This document shows positions 25,190 through 36,968 of a DNA stretch of 64,000 nucleotides, one piece after another. Under the pieces are notes generated by a model. It ran no database searches and had not been told where the DNA came from. It saw nothing but the letters and a program-made list of their open reading frames with translations. The position numbers and the translations under genes were made by a program. How positions within the stretch are numbered: position 1 is the first letter of the stretch; each line of letters starts with the position of its first letter. This DNA is from Procambarus clarkii (Eukaryota > Arthropoda > Malacostraca > Decapoda > Cambaridae): the NCBI RefSeq assembly GCF_040958095.1, contig NC_091188.1, positions 2,946,181 to 3,010,180 on the forward strand. The letters are read 5' to 3'.

Positions 25190-25350
25190 TAAAGTAAAAT
25201 ATTTATCTGTCTGTTTGTCCAAGATTACCGACTACCCGGGACACCTCTCACATTGCATTAGGAACTCGAGGGGAAATTGGTTCACTGAGGCTGGTAAGGA
25301 TTACTCGGGACACACGGTGAATTTCTAGTATTTTGACGGTCTATTTATTA
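25190..25350 (-). other. orphan inverted 3' flank of a cuticle gene
   Basis: CATTGCATTAGGAACTCGAG followed by GGGAAATTGGTTCACTGAGG is the reverse complement of the 3' flank seen after P7 and P9 (about 31380-31440). TTTATT at 25344-25349 would be the poly(A) signal on the minus strand. No exon 3 follows, so this is a relic of a lost or moved inverted copy. Confidence 0.5.
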
Positions 25351-25640
25351 CTTAACAAGCGCCCAAAACCCCAGAAAAACTAAAAAGTGGTTTTAAAAAG
25401 TAGTATTTAACGGTGGTTAAAACCCCATTATTAACTCTTTTGAACATTTTCGCAAAGAAACTATGAACAGTTTTACAGCGTGGAAGTCAGATGGTGCTGA
25501 ACGTGCAATAACAGAGGATTAACAGTTCTTACAAATGAAGCAATAATGAAGATATTTTAATGGAACGTTACGCTTAGTCGGGCTTCATGGCAAGCGTCAG
25601 AGGCTGTATAAAAGACAGGTGACTTCAACCTAAACCGTTA
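25351..25640. other. intergenic, nothing recognised
   Basis: AT-rich DNA without a recognisable gene or repeat. A cuticle exon 3 would be expected here if the inverted flank at 25190-25350 still had its gene, but none is present. Confidence 0.5.
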
Positions 25641-25642
25641 CG

Positions 25643-25690
25643 GGCTATTCATGCCCGTGCCACCTTTTGGGTGGTTTAATCTTTTTCAAT
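25643..25690 (+). repeat. dispersed repeat (GGGCTATTCATGCCCGTGCC block)
   Basis: A short GC-rich block followed by CACCTTTTGGGTGG and ATCAATCAATC-type DNA, recalled as the 3' part of a dispersed decapod repeat. Boundaries uncertain. Confidence 0.35.
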
Positions 25691-25709
25691 CAATCAACCT
25701 TAACCGGTT

Positions 25710-25980
25710 GCAGGTTAACAAGCAAAGAATACAAAACCTTACCAACATAAGAACACAGCAAACGGCAGAAGTCCTATTGATTGACCAATACGAATCAACT
25801 CCTAGTTATATCCACCCAAACTCAATCATTCATATGTATGTCTAACCTTCGTTTGAAACAATCCAGCGATCTTACGTGTATTATATTACCCGGTAATTTG
25901 TTCCATAAATCAACAACCTTTTTACAACCAGTATTTATCCATTTTTCCGTAATATAAATTTATCTAAGATAGATAGATTG
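25710..25980 (-). mobile_element. LINE 3' fragment, second family
   Basis: Minus-strand frame ending at 25822 reads [20 protein letters not shown] followed by GN..HVRSLDCFKRRLD. This is the C-terminal VV..WN.LP....SL..FK..LD motif of non-LTR retrotransposon ORFs. Its non-coding 3' tail extends to about 25710. Truncated at its 5' end near the TA tract. Confidence 0.6.
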
Positions 25981-25986
25981 CATATA

Positions 25987-26112
<126 letters not shown>

Positions 26113-26199
26113 GGACAGGTTGCTTCATGAGGAAGGTTCCTAAATCCTGGGATTAACTTCATTGTCCTTCTCTGTAAGCGTGAACTTATGTAAGTGAAC

Positions 26200-26721
26200 T
26201 TATGTCCATTCTATAGTACAGAGACCAACATTGTTTAATGCGTTATGAATCATGACGAGGACACACAGGTGGAAGATGAAGACCAGAACGAATCCAAGGA
26301 ACATGATGAAGGATTTCTTCAGCGTGAGGACTTGTGTCGGAGTTGAAGGCACCAGGTAAGGAAATGTTTGGGGCAAGCTCTTAAAAAGAGACCCATAAGG
26401 TCGAGTAGGTGCTGCGTTACACCAGTGGAGGGAACCCAGGAGTCGGATCTCATTCCCAAAATGTACAGTTAGCAGAGTACAGTTAGACGAGTACACGTGG
26501 CGAGACCAAGACCGGCAAACAGAGGAGAAAAGTGACGGCCACACAATGACAGTGAATCGCTCTCCTCTGGTGGAGACAATGCTGATAACCGGGAAGAAGG
26601 TGACCACAGTGAGTGATGCAACGAGACCTCTCGCTAAACACCTCAGCGTTATGATTACTGGTGCACCGTAACAATGGCCCAGGAGCAAGACACCGTGGAG
26701 CCGGAGGACGCCGCCGCTCAC
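26200..26721 (-). other. open frame with hydrophobic segments, doubtful
   Basis: A 173-codon minus-strand frame with three hydrophobic stretches (around VASLTVVTFFPVIS, then VIVWPSLFSS, and SFIMFLGFVLVFIFHLCVL near the C-terminus). It might hold an exon of a membrane protein, since the last segment is followed by plausible polar residues. I recognise no family, and no splice or promoter signals support it. Could be chance. Confidence 0.2.
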
Positions 26722-27033
26722 AACACCATCCGTCTCAGTTTTTCCAAAGATTTAGTCACGCTCTGAAAACTGATGCTCCCCAAAAAAATGAAAACAAAAA
26801 GCGCGCTAAGAAATTATATCTTCATTAGATGTGTGAGTGTGTGTGTGTGTTGCCTGTCCTCTCGTGCCTCCAGGTGAGGCAGGAGACATGGAGCTGTGCC
26901 AGTGGGAGCACGCGGGAGGCGCCCACCCCGGTCAGTTCTGGCGCCTTCCCAGCCAACCCGCACCCAACGTCACTCTGTCCACCACTCCGCTTGCCTGGTG
27001 GTGGCGGACACTCATGACCGTGATGATACCTTA

Positions 27034-27272
27034 ATGGTGGCCCGGGGTGGGCACTGGTGGTGGCCCGGGGTGGGCACTGGTGGTGGCCCGGGGTGGGCAC
27101 TGGTGGTCGCCCGGGGTGGACACTGGTGGTGGCCCGGGGTGGGCACTGGTGGTGGTCCGGGGTGGACACTGGTGGTGGCCCGGGGTGGGCACTGGTGGTG
27201 GCCTGGGGTGGGCACTGGTAGTGGCCAGGGGTGGACACTGATGGTGGCCCGGGGTGGACACTGATGGTGGGT
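27034..27272. repeat. 23-bp GC-rich minisatellite
   Basis: About ten copies of a unit around GGGCACTGGTGGTGGCCCGG; successive GCAC motifs at 27051, 27074 and 27097 give the 23-bp period. Because the unit lacks stops and is not a multiple of three, it creates long open frames on both strands that should not be taken for genes. Confidence 0.9.
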
Positions 27273-27559
27273 AGGATTAGGCAATGTTATTGTTCAGATG
27301 ATATTCGTGCAGGGGTCCTGATTCTCTAGCTGGGAACTATTTGTTTCTCATTTCAGCCAAACTTGGGCGGTGAATGAGTGTTCACGACTCGTGAACTGTC
27401 GGGCAGTTCCTTTCTTCTTGATCCTGTAAACCAACTTGGTATTCACATTGGTACCCAACTTTCATACGGTACATTTGTACCTATGTTCTTCTTGTGTTAA
27501 CTTTCAGCAAATTGGTTCATAGTTGGTGGAATTATTGTACCTTTCGGTAGGACCTGACG

Positions 27560-28500
27560 TGTATCTGCGGCTTCTGCATTACTCTGGCTATGATTATTTT
27601 TCTTAATTTGTGCTAAATTCTGAGGCATCTAAATGTCTACATTCCTCCTCTTAGATGCAAGTTTTGCAGCTTCATCTGCAATGTCATTCTCTGATATTCC
27701 TACATGACTAGGCGCCCAGTTGATAAGTATTCGACGACAATGATATATGAGTATATTAATGTTATAACTTATGTGATCAAATAGATGTTGTCACGTAAGT
27801 GCTCTTGTTGCAATGTTTTCAGTTTTCAATCAAATCTATATATATGAAAATATGTCAGCAAGAGCGTGGTCCTAACGCTTTGATTAGTTAGCATCTCTGT
27901 TTTAAAAACAGAGCAGCCGTGAGAGTCACCAACTAACTACAGAATTTCATGTCTTAACTACAGCTTGATGTGTTTGACTCTTCTGGTCTATTGATCTGTC
28001 TGTGAAGTATTTTAAGCTGTCAGAAATTGAGTGTTTCTCTTTATTCATCTGTTCAGTGAAAACAGATGTGGGTTAGTCTGATTCTTTTTATTGAAGAGCC
28101 ATTGTCTTAAATTCTGCTGACACTGGTTCACATGGAGCTTATATAACGAAATCTCAATGCATTTCTTCGCCATTTTTTCAGTGACTGTATTTGTGATTTC
28201 AAACGTAATGGTGTTTATTGCAAAGTGAGTCCACCTGTTGCTATTGGAAGCTCTTCTCTCCCGAGTTAGTGCTCCATTGATTATATATTTAAGTTTCTTG
28301 ACCTAGTCAATATTCTTGGACTTGCACGCAGCAAGTCCGCATATAATTATTACAAACTATATAACTTTGACTTCCAGTTTTAAGATTAGTATTTTAGTTC
28401 ATCTCGGAGACGCCTTTATGACTCTTATTGCAACGCTTTGAATACCCTCAACCTTTGCCCACTGGCCAGGAGAAAGAGATTCGAACCACCTTCACTTGAC
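27560..28500 (-). mobile_element. LINE relic with RNase H domain
   Basis: Minus-strand translation at about 27640-27725 reads NWAPSHVGISENDIADEAAK, the WxPSHVGI.GNE.AD..AK motif of RNase H domains in Jockey/I-type LINEs. Further upstream (27850-28440), broken frames read KVEGIQSVAIRVIKASPR and INGALTRERRAS, resembling the RT-to-RNase H linker. Many stops; dead. Confidence 0.65.
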
Positions 28501-28639
28501 AGCCCTAGAGTGGCCTCGTGATTGCTCTTAATATTAAATCAAAATTTTGCTTTTCCTTCAGATATTGAATTTGTTTGTTGAATGATATTTTATTTTTCTA
28601 TCATACTCCATGACATTGATTTTTGCAACAATTGAAGTT

Positions 28640-28805
28640 ACTATCTTGAATGGGTAGGTGCCTGTCCGGAGTGTTGCCTCCTGATCTCATTGTCTACCTG
28701 TCCATGATTCCAAGGACCAACGACCCCGCGGCCCGGTTTCTGACCAGGCTTCACGGTTGGTGGTCTGGTCAACCAGACTGTCCAACCCATCCTCCTGTTT
28801 AGATA
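28640..28805 (-). repeat. dispersed decapod-type repeat (CCGGGCCGCGGGG block)
   Basis: Minus strand: GGTTGGACAGTCTGGTTGAC, CAGACCACCAACCG, then GAAACCGGGCCGCGGGGTCG. Recognised as a dispersed repeat, probably LINE-derived. The 63-codon frame across it is not a gene. Confidence 0.45.
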
Positions 28806-28854
28806 GTACTTTTTTGTAACTATGTGCACCATAGTACAAATATTGACGTACTTA

Positions 28855-29000
28855 GCAATTAGTAAAATTTTGTACTATTCACTTTATAGAGTCCGAAGAA
28901 ATGAAACTAAAAAACAAACTTAAATATTCTTAGGCCTAGTATAGCACACATATGTACTATATTAGGCCACAGCATGTATTAGGCCTAGGAACGTTAGGTT
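28855..29000 (+). repeat. dispersed repeat, pair of 11680-11835
   Basis: TTTTGTACTATTCACTTTAT and the AGGCCTAGTATAGCACA segment align with 11680-11830. Origin unknown. Confidence 0.35.
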
Positions 29001-29149
29001 AGGTTAGTTTAGTTTGTCTTTGCAACATAAATAGAAAATCTTTTCCGGTTTATCCCAATTCAATAGTACCGATTTCTACTTTCCAATTGCGTTGTACGTC
29101 GGTATACATCCTATAGTCCTCCTCGTTACTATAAGTACTACCAGACCAG

Positions 29150-29225
29150 AGGGATGGGCTGGGCTGTCCGACGCGGCTGCTCGCAGCCTGGCGTATGACT
29201 CACAGCCTGGTGGATCAGGTATGCA
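29150..29225 (+). repeat. dispersed decapod-type repeat (CTGCTCGCAGCCTGGC block)
   Basis: GCTGTCCGACGCGGCTGCTC then GCAGCCTGGCGTATGACTCA and CAGCCTGGTGGATCAGGTA. Recalled as a dispersed decapod repeat. Confidence 0.4.
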
Positions 29226-29568
29226 GATATTTTGAGCCCTAAACCGCTCCACTCAAATGTTACTTGATCTAGCGGAATTTGTGCTTTATTCATATGTAAT
29301 GGACTAGCGACTATTAATACTTTATCATGAACACAGCTTAGTAAATGCTTGTTCTAGATTTAGAACAAAATGCTTGTTCGAACCTGAGTTAATGGTTGTC
29401 GCGCAGTGATCAGTACCAACTCTGGTGAAGCCACTGTCCCTCATCTTATGCTATCCCTCAGTCTTCCACAGTAACCTATTTACGACCATCCTTTCACAAG
29501 TCAAACTTGTGCATAACGTTAGATAAATAAGTTTGAATTTCCAAGTTTGTCTCTGCTGTAAATTATGG

Positions 29569-29988
29569 TGGCCTGAGGTAGGTATGGTTGGTGGCCTGAG
29601 GTAGGTATGGTTGGTTGTCTGAGGTAGGTATGGTTGGTTGTCTGAGGTAGGTATGGTTGGTTGTCTGAGGTAGGTATGGTTGGTTGTCTGAGGTAGGTAT
29701 GGTTGGTTGTCTGAGGTAGGTATGGTTGGTTGTCTGAGGTAGGTATGGTTGGTGGCCTGAGGTAGGTATGGTTGGTTGTCTGAGGTAGGTATGGTTGGTG
29801 GCCTGAGGTAGGTATGGTTGGTTGTCTGAGGTAGGTATGGTTGGTTGTCTGAGGTAGGTATGGTTGGTGGCCTGAGGTAGGTATGGTTGGTGGCCTGAGG
29901 TAGGTATGGTTGGTTGTCTGAGGTAGGTATGGTTGGTTGTCTGAGGTAGGTATGGTTGGTTGTCTGAGGTAGGTATGGTTGGTGGCCG
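29569..29988. repeat. 23-bp minisatellite upstream of P7
   Basis: About 18 copies of CTGAGGTAGGTATGGTTGG plus four bases that are either TGGC or TTGT. The two variants are interspersed non-randomly (runs of TTGT broken by TGGC). It ends about 130 bp before the P7 TATA box. The open frames through it are artefacts of the repeat. Confidence 0.92.
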
Positions 29989-30073
29989 TAACACCTAGAG
30001 GAAAGTAAGAGTGTTGACTGTGAAGTGTCTTATAAGAAACATTTGACTCTGAACAGCATGGCTGGTCAGGCAT

Positions 30074-30156
30074 CAACCTTGACAGGAAGATGAGGCTGGT
30101 GACTCGGGGTCCAGCTGGAGGTATAAAGCCAGGCTGGAGACCAGGGAGGAGTCAGT
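30074..30156 (+). promoter_or_regulatory. P7 core promoter module, 5'-truncated
   Basis: TATAAAG 30122-30128 and TCAGT 30152-30156 in the standard setting. Homology to the other promoters stops at GATGAGGCTGGTG; the usual GGGCGACCTTGGG block is gone. A similar CAACCTTGA lies at 30074-30082 (reverse TCAAGGTTG), one base off the FTZ-F1 consensus and possibly accidental. Confidence 0.6.
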
Positions 30157-30190
30157 GTCTGCTCATCACCCCATCGCCACACTACCAAAC

Positions 30191-31245
30191 ATGTTCACTT
30201 CTGTATGTATTATTATTTTTTCGAGTTCCATCAAAACTCGGTGTATTATTCATTTCAGAATCGTTACAAATACAAAGCTATAATGTATTACGGAATGTTC
30301 AAGGCCAGTCGACTGCAGACAAATTTAATACTCCAGTGTACCTCCATTTCAATCCTGCAATTTTCCTTTAATCCCGTACAGAGTGCAAAAATAAACTTTA
30401 TGTGAATATGAAATTTTGACAACTTTTCATTTACGGAAAAGTTCTTGCTGTGGTTCAGCGACATTTTCTAAACTGATACTGAGGTGATACAACATATAGT
30501 CTTACTTCCCTAATGACACGCACACCTGGGAACACCTGTGGGAAATGGAGCGTTGATGAGGAAGCGTGGGAAGCTGCACCAGTTAACGAGTATACACTAG
30601 GTTTCATCCGTTACTGAATCCATAAAGGTGTTACTTAATGCATAGGGGAAGGTTGTATCCGTTACTGAGTTAGTAAGGGTGGGTGAAGACGTTTCTTATA
30701 GTATATTAAAGCATTTAATTTTTAGCACCATCGTATCACAACATTTTGTTAATCATGATATATTAAATGAGTAGCCTTAAGGGTGTCAGGTAATAATAAG
30801 CTCACCCACAACAATTAATGTCTTGTGTTCCCACAGGTGGTGTTGATGTGCATGCTGGTGGCCGCTGGTGTGGCTCTCCCAGGTGGATACCAGCAACCAT
30901 CTTATGTACGTAATCACGTGTTTCACGATTGTGTAACGTTAACATAATACCATAATTATATATAATAAAATACTGTGTAAAGATGACATTAAAAATGTCT
31001 CTTTGATGTGTTCACAGGCGCCTCTGCCCTACGATTTCAACTACGGGATCAACTCTGGAGCCACCAACTTCGGTCAGCAAGAGAGCGGCAACAATGGCAA
31101 CGCCAAGGGTTCCTACTGGGTCAACTTACCTGACGGTCGCGTCCAGAGGGTTGATTACTGGGCCGACGGTAGCGGATATCATGCTACCGTGAGCTTCCAG
31201 GGCACAGCCACCCATCCCAGTTATGCTCCCTCTTATGGCTACTAA
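30191..31245 (+). CDS. P7: pro-resilin-like RR cuticle protein, first of the young sub-array
   Basis: Exons 30191-30202, 30837-30905 and 31018-31245; introns of 634 and 112 bp. It is a hybrid: exon 2 has QQPSY as in P3/P5 and its introns differ from P8-P13, but exon 3 has the TATHP change (Lys92 to Thr) and the 3' flank of the young sub-array. AATAAA at 31302-31307. Confidence 0.9.
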
Positions 31246-33496
31246 CGACTGCCCACTACAGTCTAACTAAATCTACATGTTCTGAACAGCCATAAATAGG
31301 AAATAAATACTTACTGCTTCCAATTAATTTTTACTTCCCTACTGGGTCCTTATTGCACAATAAGAGAAGTCTAAGATAGTCAGTCCCAGCCTCATTGAGC
31401 CAATTTCCCGACTGAGTTCCTAATGCAACATTAGAGTTGATAAAATACGATTGACACTCTTGCAAAGTTCTGTTGTTACACTAAAATATGCAGACCAGAA
31501 CACATTTTTTTAATTTAGACAAGAAACAGATTACAGAGTGGGTTTAGCCTGTACTGTAAATACACTAATCTGTTTACAGCTGCTTCTCATTAAAAAAAAA
31601 ATTATTTTGAAAGCGCTGATAATAAAAATAAACATCCAAAATTAAATTAATGTCCATGTATATAAATTTCCGGATGCAAGTATTCAGCAACATTTAGACC
31701 GATTGATGAAAATCGATACGCCTTCCATATCTTGCAAACCCATATTACTACATCATCTTGCTTGGTGACTTCAATTTATAGCCTCCTAAAATTATGATAA
31801 ATGATGTTATACCAAAGAAATTTTTTAAATAGGCACAAATGACCAGTTAAGGCTCCCTGGTAAACTTGTCTTAAACAGGCAAATAGCAGAACCAACTAAG
31901 AAACGCCTTAGACTTTCGCTTCACGAACATTGATGAACTGATAAGAAATATGATTATTACAAATTCAATTCACTCAGATTACAACCTATTTGAAGTTCAG
32001 AGAAGCACAGACCTACGCTTCTCTGAACATCTGAACTGAAGCATGAACATGCACCTACATGATCTATGTAGCCCGCCTCAAATAGATTTATTTACTTGAA
32101 AGTAAATAAATAAAACATCGCACAAATAGTTTGCGAAGAACACTTGAATGACGTAAACGTAAGTCAGTGTCTTTATAAAATAAGCACCGTAGCACATGAC
32201 ATATGATCAATTCACATATCACTAAGAAAAAGAGAGAAATACAAATGGAGATAGAGCAGAACTCTCTTTATAGGCGAAAAACACAAACCACAAATCATTC
32301 TTGAGAACGACAAGAAAAGTTATGAAGGGAAATATAAGTTACAGAGGAATAGCATAAGTCCAGCAAAGAGAATTAAAGAGAGGAGAAAACCGTCAACGAA
32401 ATCTAAAGATCAAAAAATTTATTATATGCAAACTCCTGATAAAAACACATCTAGTATTGGCCTTTTTCCCAATTCCTCCAGAGCGTGACCCTGACCTCGA
32501 CTCCCATCTCATATCACCCTCAACCAACTGGACTTCTGAATCATCCATAAATAGCATGCCCATGCACTCCGTTCCAGGCCCAGACTCCTAGAGTTCCATT
32601 TTCATCAAGAATTTAGTAACAATAAAGAACGACCACAAGTCATATACGTATAGGAAAATGAAGCCAAGATTCATTTTCTTCTTTTTCTCAAGTCTCTTTT
32701 CTTCAGTCTCCTCCCGGACACAAAACAATTTCCCCCATTGATACATCACGTTAATATGATTTCATTTGCATTTGAAGAGAAACGATGGAGGTAGAATTCC
32801 TAGACTACAAAGCCAGATTGTATGAGGGAATTGTGTAAAACCCTGATTAGGCTTCAGTGGACGATTCAGAAACCGTAGAAAATTCAGCTGAATCCCAGAT
32901 TGGAAATCTTTTGACCGTGTCGTGGTGTATTGGTCAAAGGCGTTTGCTTGGGAGTACTCAGAGCATAGGTTCGAGACGTTCTCGTGGCTCCTACTGATAT
33001 TCTCCATATTATCATTATTGTTAATATTATTATAAAAATTTATTATATTACAATTATTATTATAATTATTATTATTATTATTTTTTACTACTATTATTAT
33101 TATTAATATTATTATTATTATTGAGAAAATCAATTAGAGCCACGAGGGGATTGCTATACAACTTGGGATTCCACTCAATACACAGGACGTTTAAAATAGT
33201 GTGATTTCCTTAATTGAGTATTTGAAGCTCGAGCGTATGGTGTAAAAATAGCATTACCTATACCAGAGTACATGGGGGTTATATAGACAACCTGAACTTG
33301 CTTCCTCCAGACGTCCTGTAAATTCAGCGGAATCCCAGGTTGTATAACATATACCATGTCGTGGTACTGGGGTAAAGTGTGCTGTTTTGGAGTACTCAGA
33401 CCGAGGGCTCGAATCCCCTCATTGTTCTAATTGATTTTCTTATTGATATATCACGTACGTTAGTGTGATTTCCTTGTGATAATAATAATAATATTA

Positions 33497-33552
<56 letters not shown>

Positions 33553-33979
33553 TGATATTATAATATTGCTGAGGAGCTGGACTGGATATTCGTTTTGATA
33601 ACCAGCTACAATAAGTATTTTATCACTGGAATATTAAAGACTCCGTAATTGAATAATGACAACGTCCCACAACGACCCAGGACTCGACGATCACTAAGCT
33701 TTAACAAACACACAACTGTCCTGTCAGTAACAAAATTAATACACATTGGTTCCAGTTATTCAGTTGTAAGTTACGGCAATGTAACAGTAAAATTAATTAG
33801 AGAAGTGTTTAGAAGATGGACGTCAATTTTGAGTGAATAATTCGTTAAAGTATTATTTACCGGAATGATGTCACCAGAAACGTTACTCTATTTTGCGTGG
33901 TGTCCCAATATTTCACAGATAACTGCATGACTGGTGGCTCCGGCTTCTCTCAGGGAGAGGAAAGTTACCAAGTCATCAT

Positions 33980-34078
33980 TGACCTTTGGTGAAGTCGCCG
34001 ATGAAGGAATGGTGAGGCTGGTGACTCGGGGTCCGGTTGGAGGTATAAAGCCAGGCTGGAGACCAGGGAGGAGTCAGT
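33980..34078 (+). promoter_or_regulatory. P8 core promoter, L type
   Basis: TGACCTTTG at 33980-33988 (reverse CAAAGGTCA, a perfect AGGTCA nuclear-receptor half site but one base off the FTZ-F1 consensus), TATAAAG 34044-34050, TCAGT 34074-34078. Half site to TATA is 64 bp because of three extra bases in the GAAGTCGCCGATGAAGG stretch. Confidence 0.7.
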
Positions 34079-34112
34079 GTCTGCTCATCACCCCATCATC
34101 ACACTACCAAAC

Positions 34113-35343
34113 ATGTTCACTTCTGTACGTATTATTCATTTTCAAATCTCTAAAAAGCGAAGTTTTATATTCACTACTAAGTGATTACATCTACAAACTT
34201 GAAAAGCAATATTTAATTGAAAACGTTAAATTAGGATAGATTATGTGTAAGACTAAGGCCCATCGACTGCTTAGACAATTATTACTCCATAGTAGTTCAA
34301 TTTCCATCCTGTAGTTATCTTTTAGTTCCAAACAGTATAGAATTCAAATACAATTTATGTGTATAAAAAAATCGTGACATTACATTCCATTTTTGGAAAC
34401 TTATTTTCAATTGTGTAAAAGTTATTGCAGTGGTTCAGTCACATTTTCTCAAAACATATTGAGGTGGTACAACATATAATCATACTTCCCTAATGACACG
34501 CACACCTGTAAGAAATGGAGCATTGATGAGGAAGTATTTAAAGTAACTAAGTCCCTCTGGTTGCACTTGTTATTGAGTGTGAACATCGGGTTATAACCGT
34601 TATTCACTTCATAAGAGAGGCTACAACAATTATTTAGTGTGTATAGGGTTTTACGCCAATAATTGAGTGAATACGGAGATTATAACTGTTACCGAGTTCG
34701 TACATCTGAATGTTCGTGATAACATCTGTTACTGTGTACGGATAGATACACCTGTTACAAAGTGTGTACAACAGGGAGGGTTATATCTGATATTGGGTTA
34801 ATACAAGAAGTTACACTTATTACTGATAATACATTAGAGTAATTTACAGTAATACAAACGTAAAATGATTGGCCAAAATAGTGTATAGAACCATTCATCT
34901 AACCCACAACAGTTAATGTCTTGTGTTCCCACAGGTGGTGTTGATGTGCATGCTGGTGGCCGCTGGTGTGGCTCTCCCAGGTGGATACCAGCAAGCATCT
35001 TATGTACGTCATCACATGTTTCAAGATTTTCTAACTTTAACATAATACCATAATTATATATAATAGAATACTGTGTGAAGATGGCAATAAAAATGTCACT
35101 TTGATGTGTCCACAGGCGCCTCTGCCCTACGATTTCAACTACGGGATCAACTCTGGAGCCACCAACTTCGGCCAGCAAGAGAGCGGCAACAATGGCAACG
35201 CCAAGGGCTCCTACTGGGTCAACTTACCTGACGGTCGCGTCCAGAGGGTTGATTACTGGGCCGACGGTAGCGGATATCATGCTACCGTGAGCTTCCAGGG
35301 CACAGCCACCCATCCCAGTTATGCTCCCTCTTATGGCTACTAA
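34113..35343 (+). CDS. P8: pro-resilin-like RR cuticle protein
   Basis: Exons 34113-34124, 34935-35003 and 35116-35343; introns of 810 and 112 bp. QQASY and TATHP. The sequence after exon 2 reads CACATGTTTCAAG where old copies have CACGTGTTTCACG, a marker of P8-P13. Two AATAAA motifs (35390-35395 and 35401-35406). Confidence 0.9.
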
Positions 35344-36391
35344 CGACTGCCCACTCAGTCTAACTGTAAATCTACATGTTCTGAACAGCAATAAATAGGA
35401 AATAAATACTGAATGCTACCAATTAATTTTACTACCCTACTGGGTTCTTATTGCACAATAAGAGGTGTCTAAAATAGTCCGCCCCAGCTTCATTGAGCCA
35501 GTTTCCCCACTGAGTTCCAAATGCATCATTAGAGTTCATTAAATACGATTGAAACTCTCACAAATTTCTGTTGTTACAGTAAAATATGCATACCAGAACA
35601 CAACATTTTTAAATGAGGCACAAAAGAGATTACAGAGTGGGATTGGCCTGTACTGTAAAGACATTAATCTGTATGCAGATGATTCTCATTAAAAATGTTA
35701 AAGTGAAAGAGCTGACAAGAAAAATCGACATCCGAAATTAAATTGTTGTCCATGTATATAAATTTCTGGATGCAAGTCCTCAGCAGCATTTAGACCGATT
35801 GAGGAAAATCGATACTGCCTTCAATATCTTACAAACCCATATTCCAACCATCATCTTGCTTGGTGACTCAATTTACATCCTCCTAAAAATATGATTAATT
35901 ATGTTATACCAAATATTTTTCATTTAAATGGGCACAAATGACCTCTTAAGGCTCCCTGGAAAACTTGTCTAAAACAGGCAAATAGCAGAACTAACTAAGA
36001 AACCCCTTAGACCTTCGGTTCACGAATATTGATGAACTGATAAGAAATACAACAAGTCATAAGCTTATAGGAAAGTGAAGCCCAGATGCCAGTTTCCTCC
36101 CGGACACAAAACAATTTTCTCACTGACACATCACGTTAATAGGATATATTTTGCAAATAAGGAGAATCGTTGGGGGTAGAATGCCTAGACTACGAAGCCA
36201 GATTGTATGGGTGAATTGTGTACAACCCTGAATAGGCTTCAGTGGAAGTTTCACAAACCCTGGAGGATTCAGTTGAATCCCAGATTCCAAATCATTTCAA
36301 CATGTCGTGGTGTAATGCTGTAAGGTGTTTGCTTGGGAGTACTCAGAACATAGGTTCCAGTCTTCCTCGTAGCCCCTACTGACTTTATCAA

Positions 36392-36460
<69 letters not shown>

Positions 36461-36845
36461 GAATATTTTTTCATTATTATTATTATTGTTGAGAAAATCA
36501 ATTGGAGCAATGAAGGGATTGCTATACAACCTAAGATTCCATTGAATACACAGGACGTTTAAAATAGTGTGATTTCCTTAATTGAGTATTTGAAGCTCGA
36601 GCGTATGGTGTAAAAATAGCATTACCTATACCAGAGTACATGGGGGTTATATAGACAACCTGAACTTGCTTCCTCCAGACGTCCTGTAAATTCAGCGGAA
36701 TCCCAGGTTGTATAACATATACCATGTCGTGGTACTGGGGTAAAGTGTGCTGTTTTGGAGTACTCAGACCGAGGGCTCGAATCCCCTCATTGTTCTAATT
36801 GATTTTCATATTGGTATATCACGTACGTTAGTGTGATTTCCTTGT

Positions 36846-36968
<123 letters not shown>

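Larger units (their letters stand above)
31246..35343 (+). repeat. young tandem unit L1 (4098 bp), ends with P8
   Basis: From the stop of P7 to the stop of P8. Spacer content, left to right: family 3' flank; a LINE endonuclease relic (about 31670-32035, with ILLGDFNL and then TNIDELIRNMIITNSIHSDY); about 680 bp (31951-32632) absent from the short units; two tRNA-headed SINE copies with ATT tails (heads near 32912-32991 and 33355-33425); ATT tracts at 33003-33122 and 33480-33551; then the P8 5' flank. The unit recurs at 38778-42875 with the same length and no difference that I noticed. Confidence 0.8.

Noticed and set aside
26880-27030. Possible exon reading GDMELCQWEHAGGAHPGQFW after a CCTCCAG acceptor-like site
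   Set aside because: It looks slightly protein-like, but there is no partner exon or known domain, and it runs straight into the minisatellite.
26825-27284. Long overlapping frames on both strands at the 23-bp GC repeat
   Set aside because: A stop-free 23-bp unit opens all frames on both strands; no coding signature.
29569-29988. CRISPR-like regular repeats
   Set aside because: Units abut without spacers and the genome is eukaryotic; it is a minisatellite.
29519-30076. 185-codon frame with repeated NHTYLRQPTIPTS
   Set aside because: Pure translation of the 23-bp minisatellite; no start context or domain.
33175-33357. 60-64 codon minus-strand frame MVYVIQPGIPLNLQDV... in all L and S spacers
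   Set aside because: It lies in the 5' part of a tRNA-headed SINE copy; it recurs only because the spacer was duplicated.
33355-33425. Functional tRNA genes in the spacers
   Set aside because: A- and B-box-like motifs are present, but stems are imperfect and the sequences continue into SINE bodies with ATT tails.
34834-35178. Conserved 114-codon minus-strand frame (MLAEVGGS...), repeated at 38268, 42366, 45815, 49237 and 52667
   Set aside because: It is the antisense of exon 2, intron 2 and the start of exon 3. Its conservation follows from the duplicated gene, and its translation crosses real splice sites.
36269-36529. Frames with long poly-Ile runs in the S units
   Set aside because: Translations of ATT microsatellites that vary in length between units.
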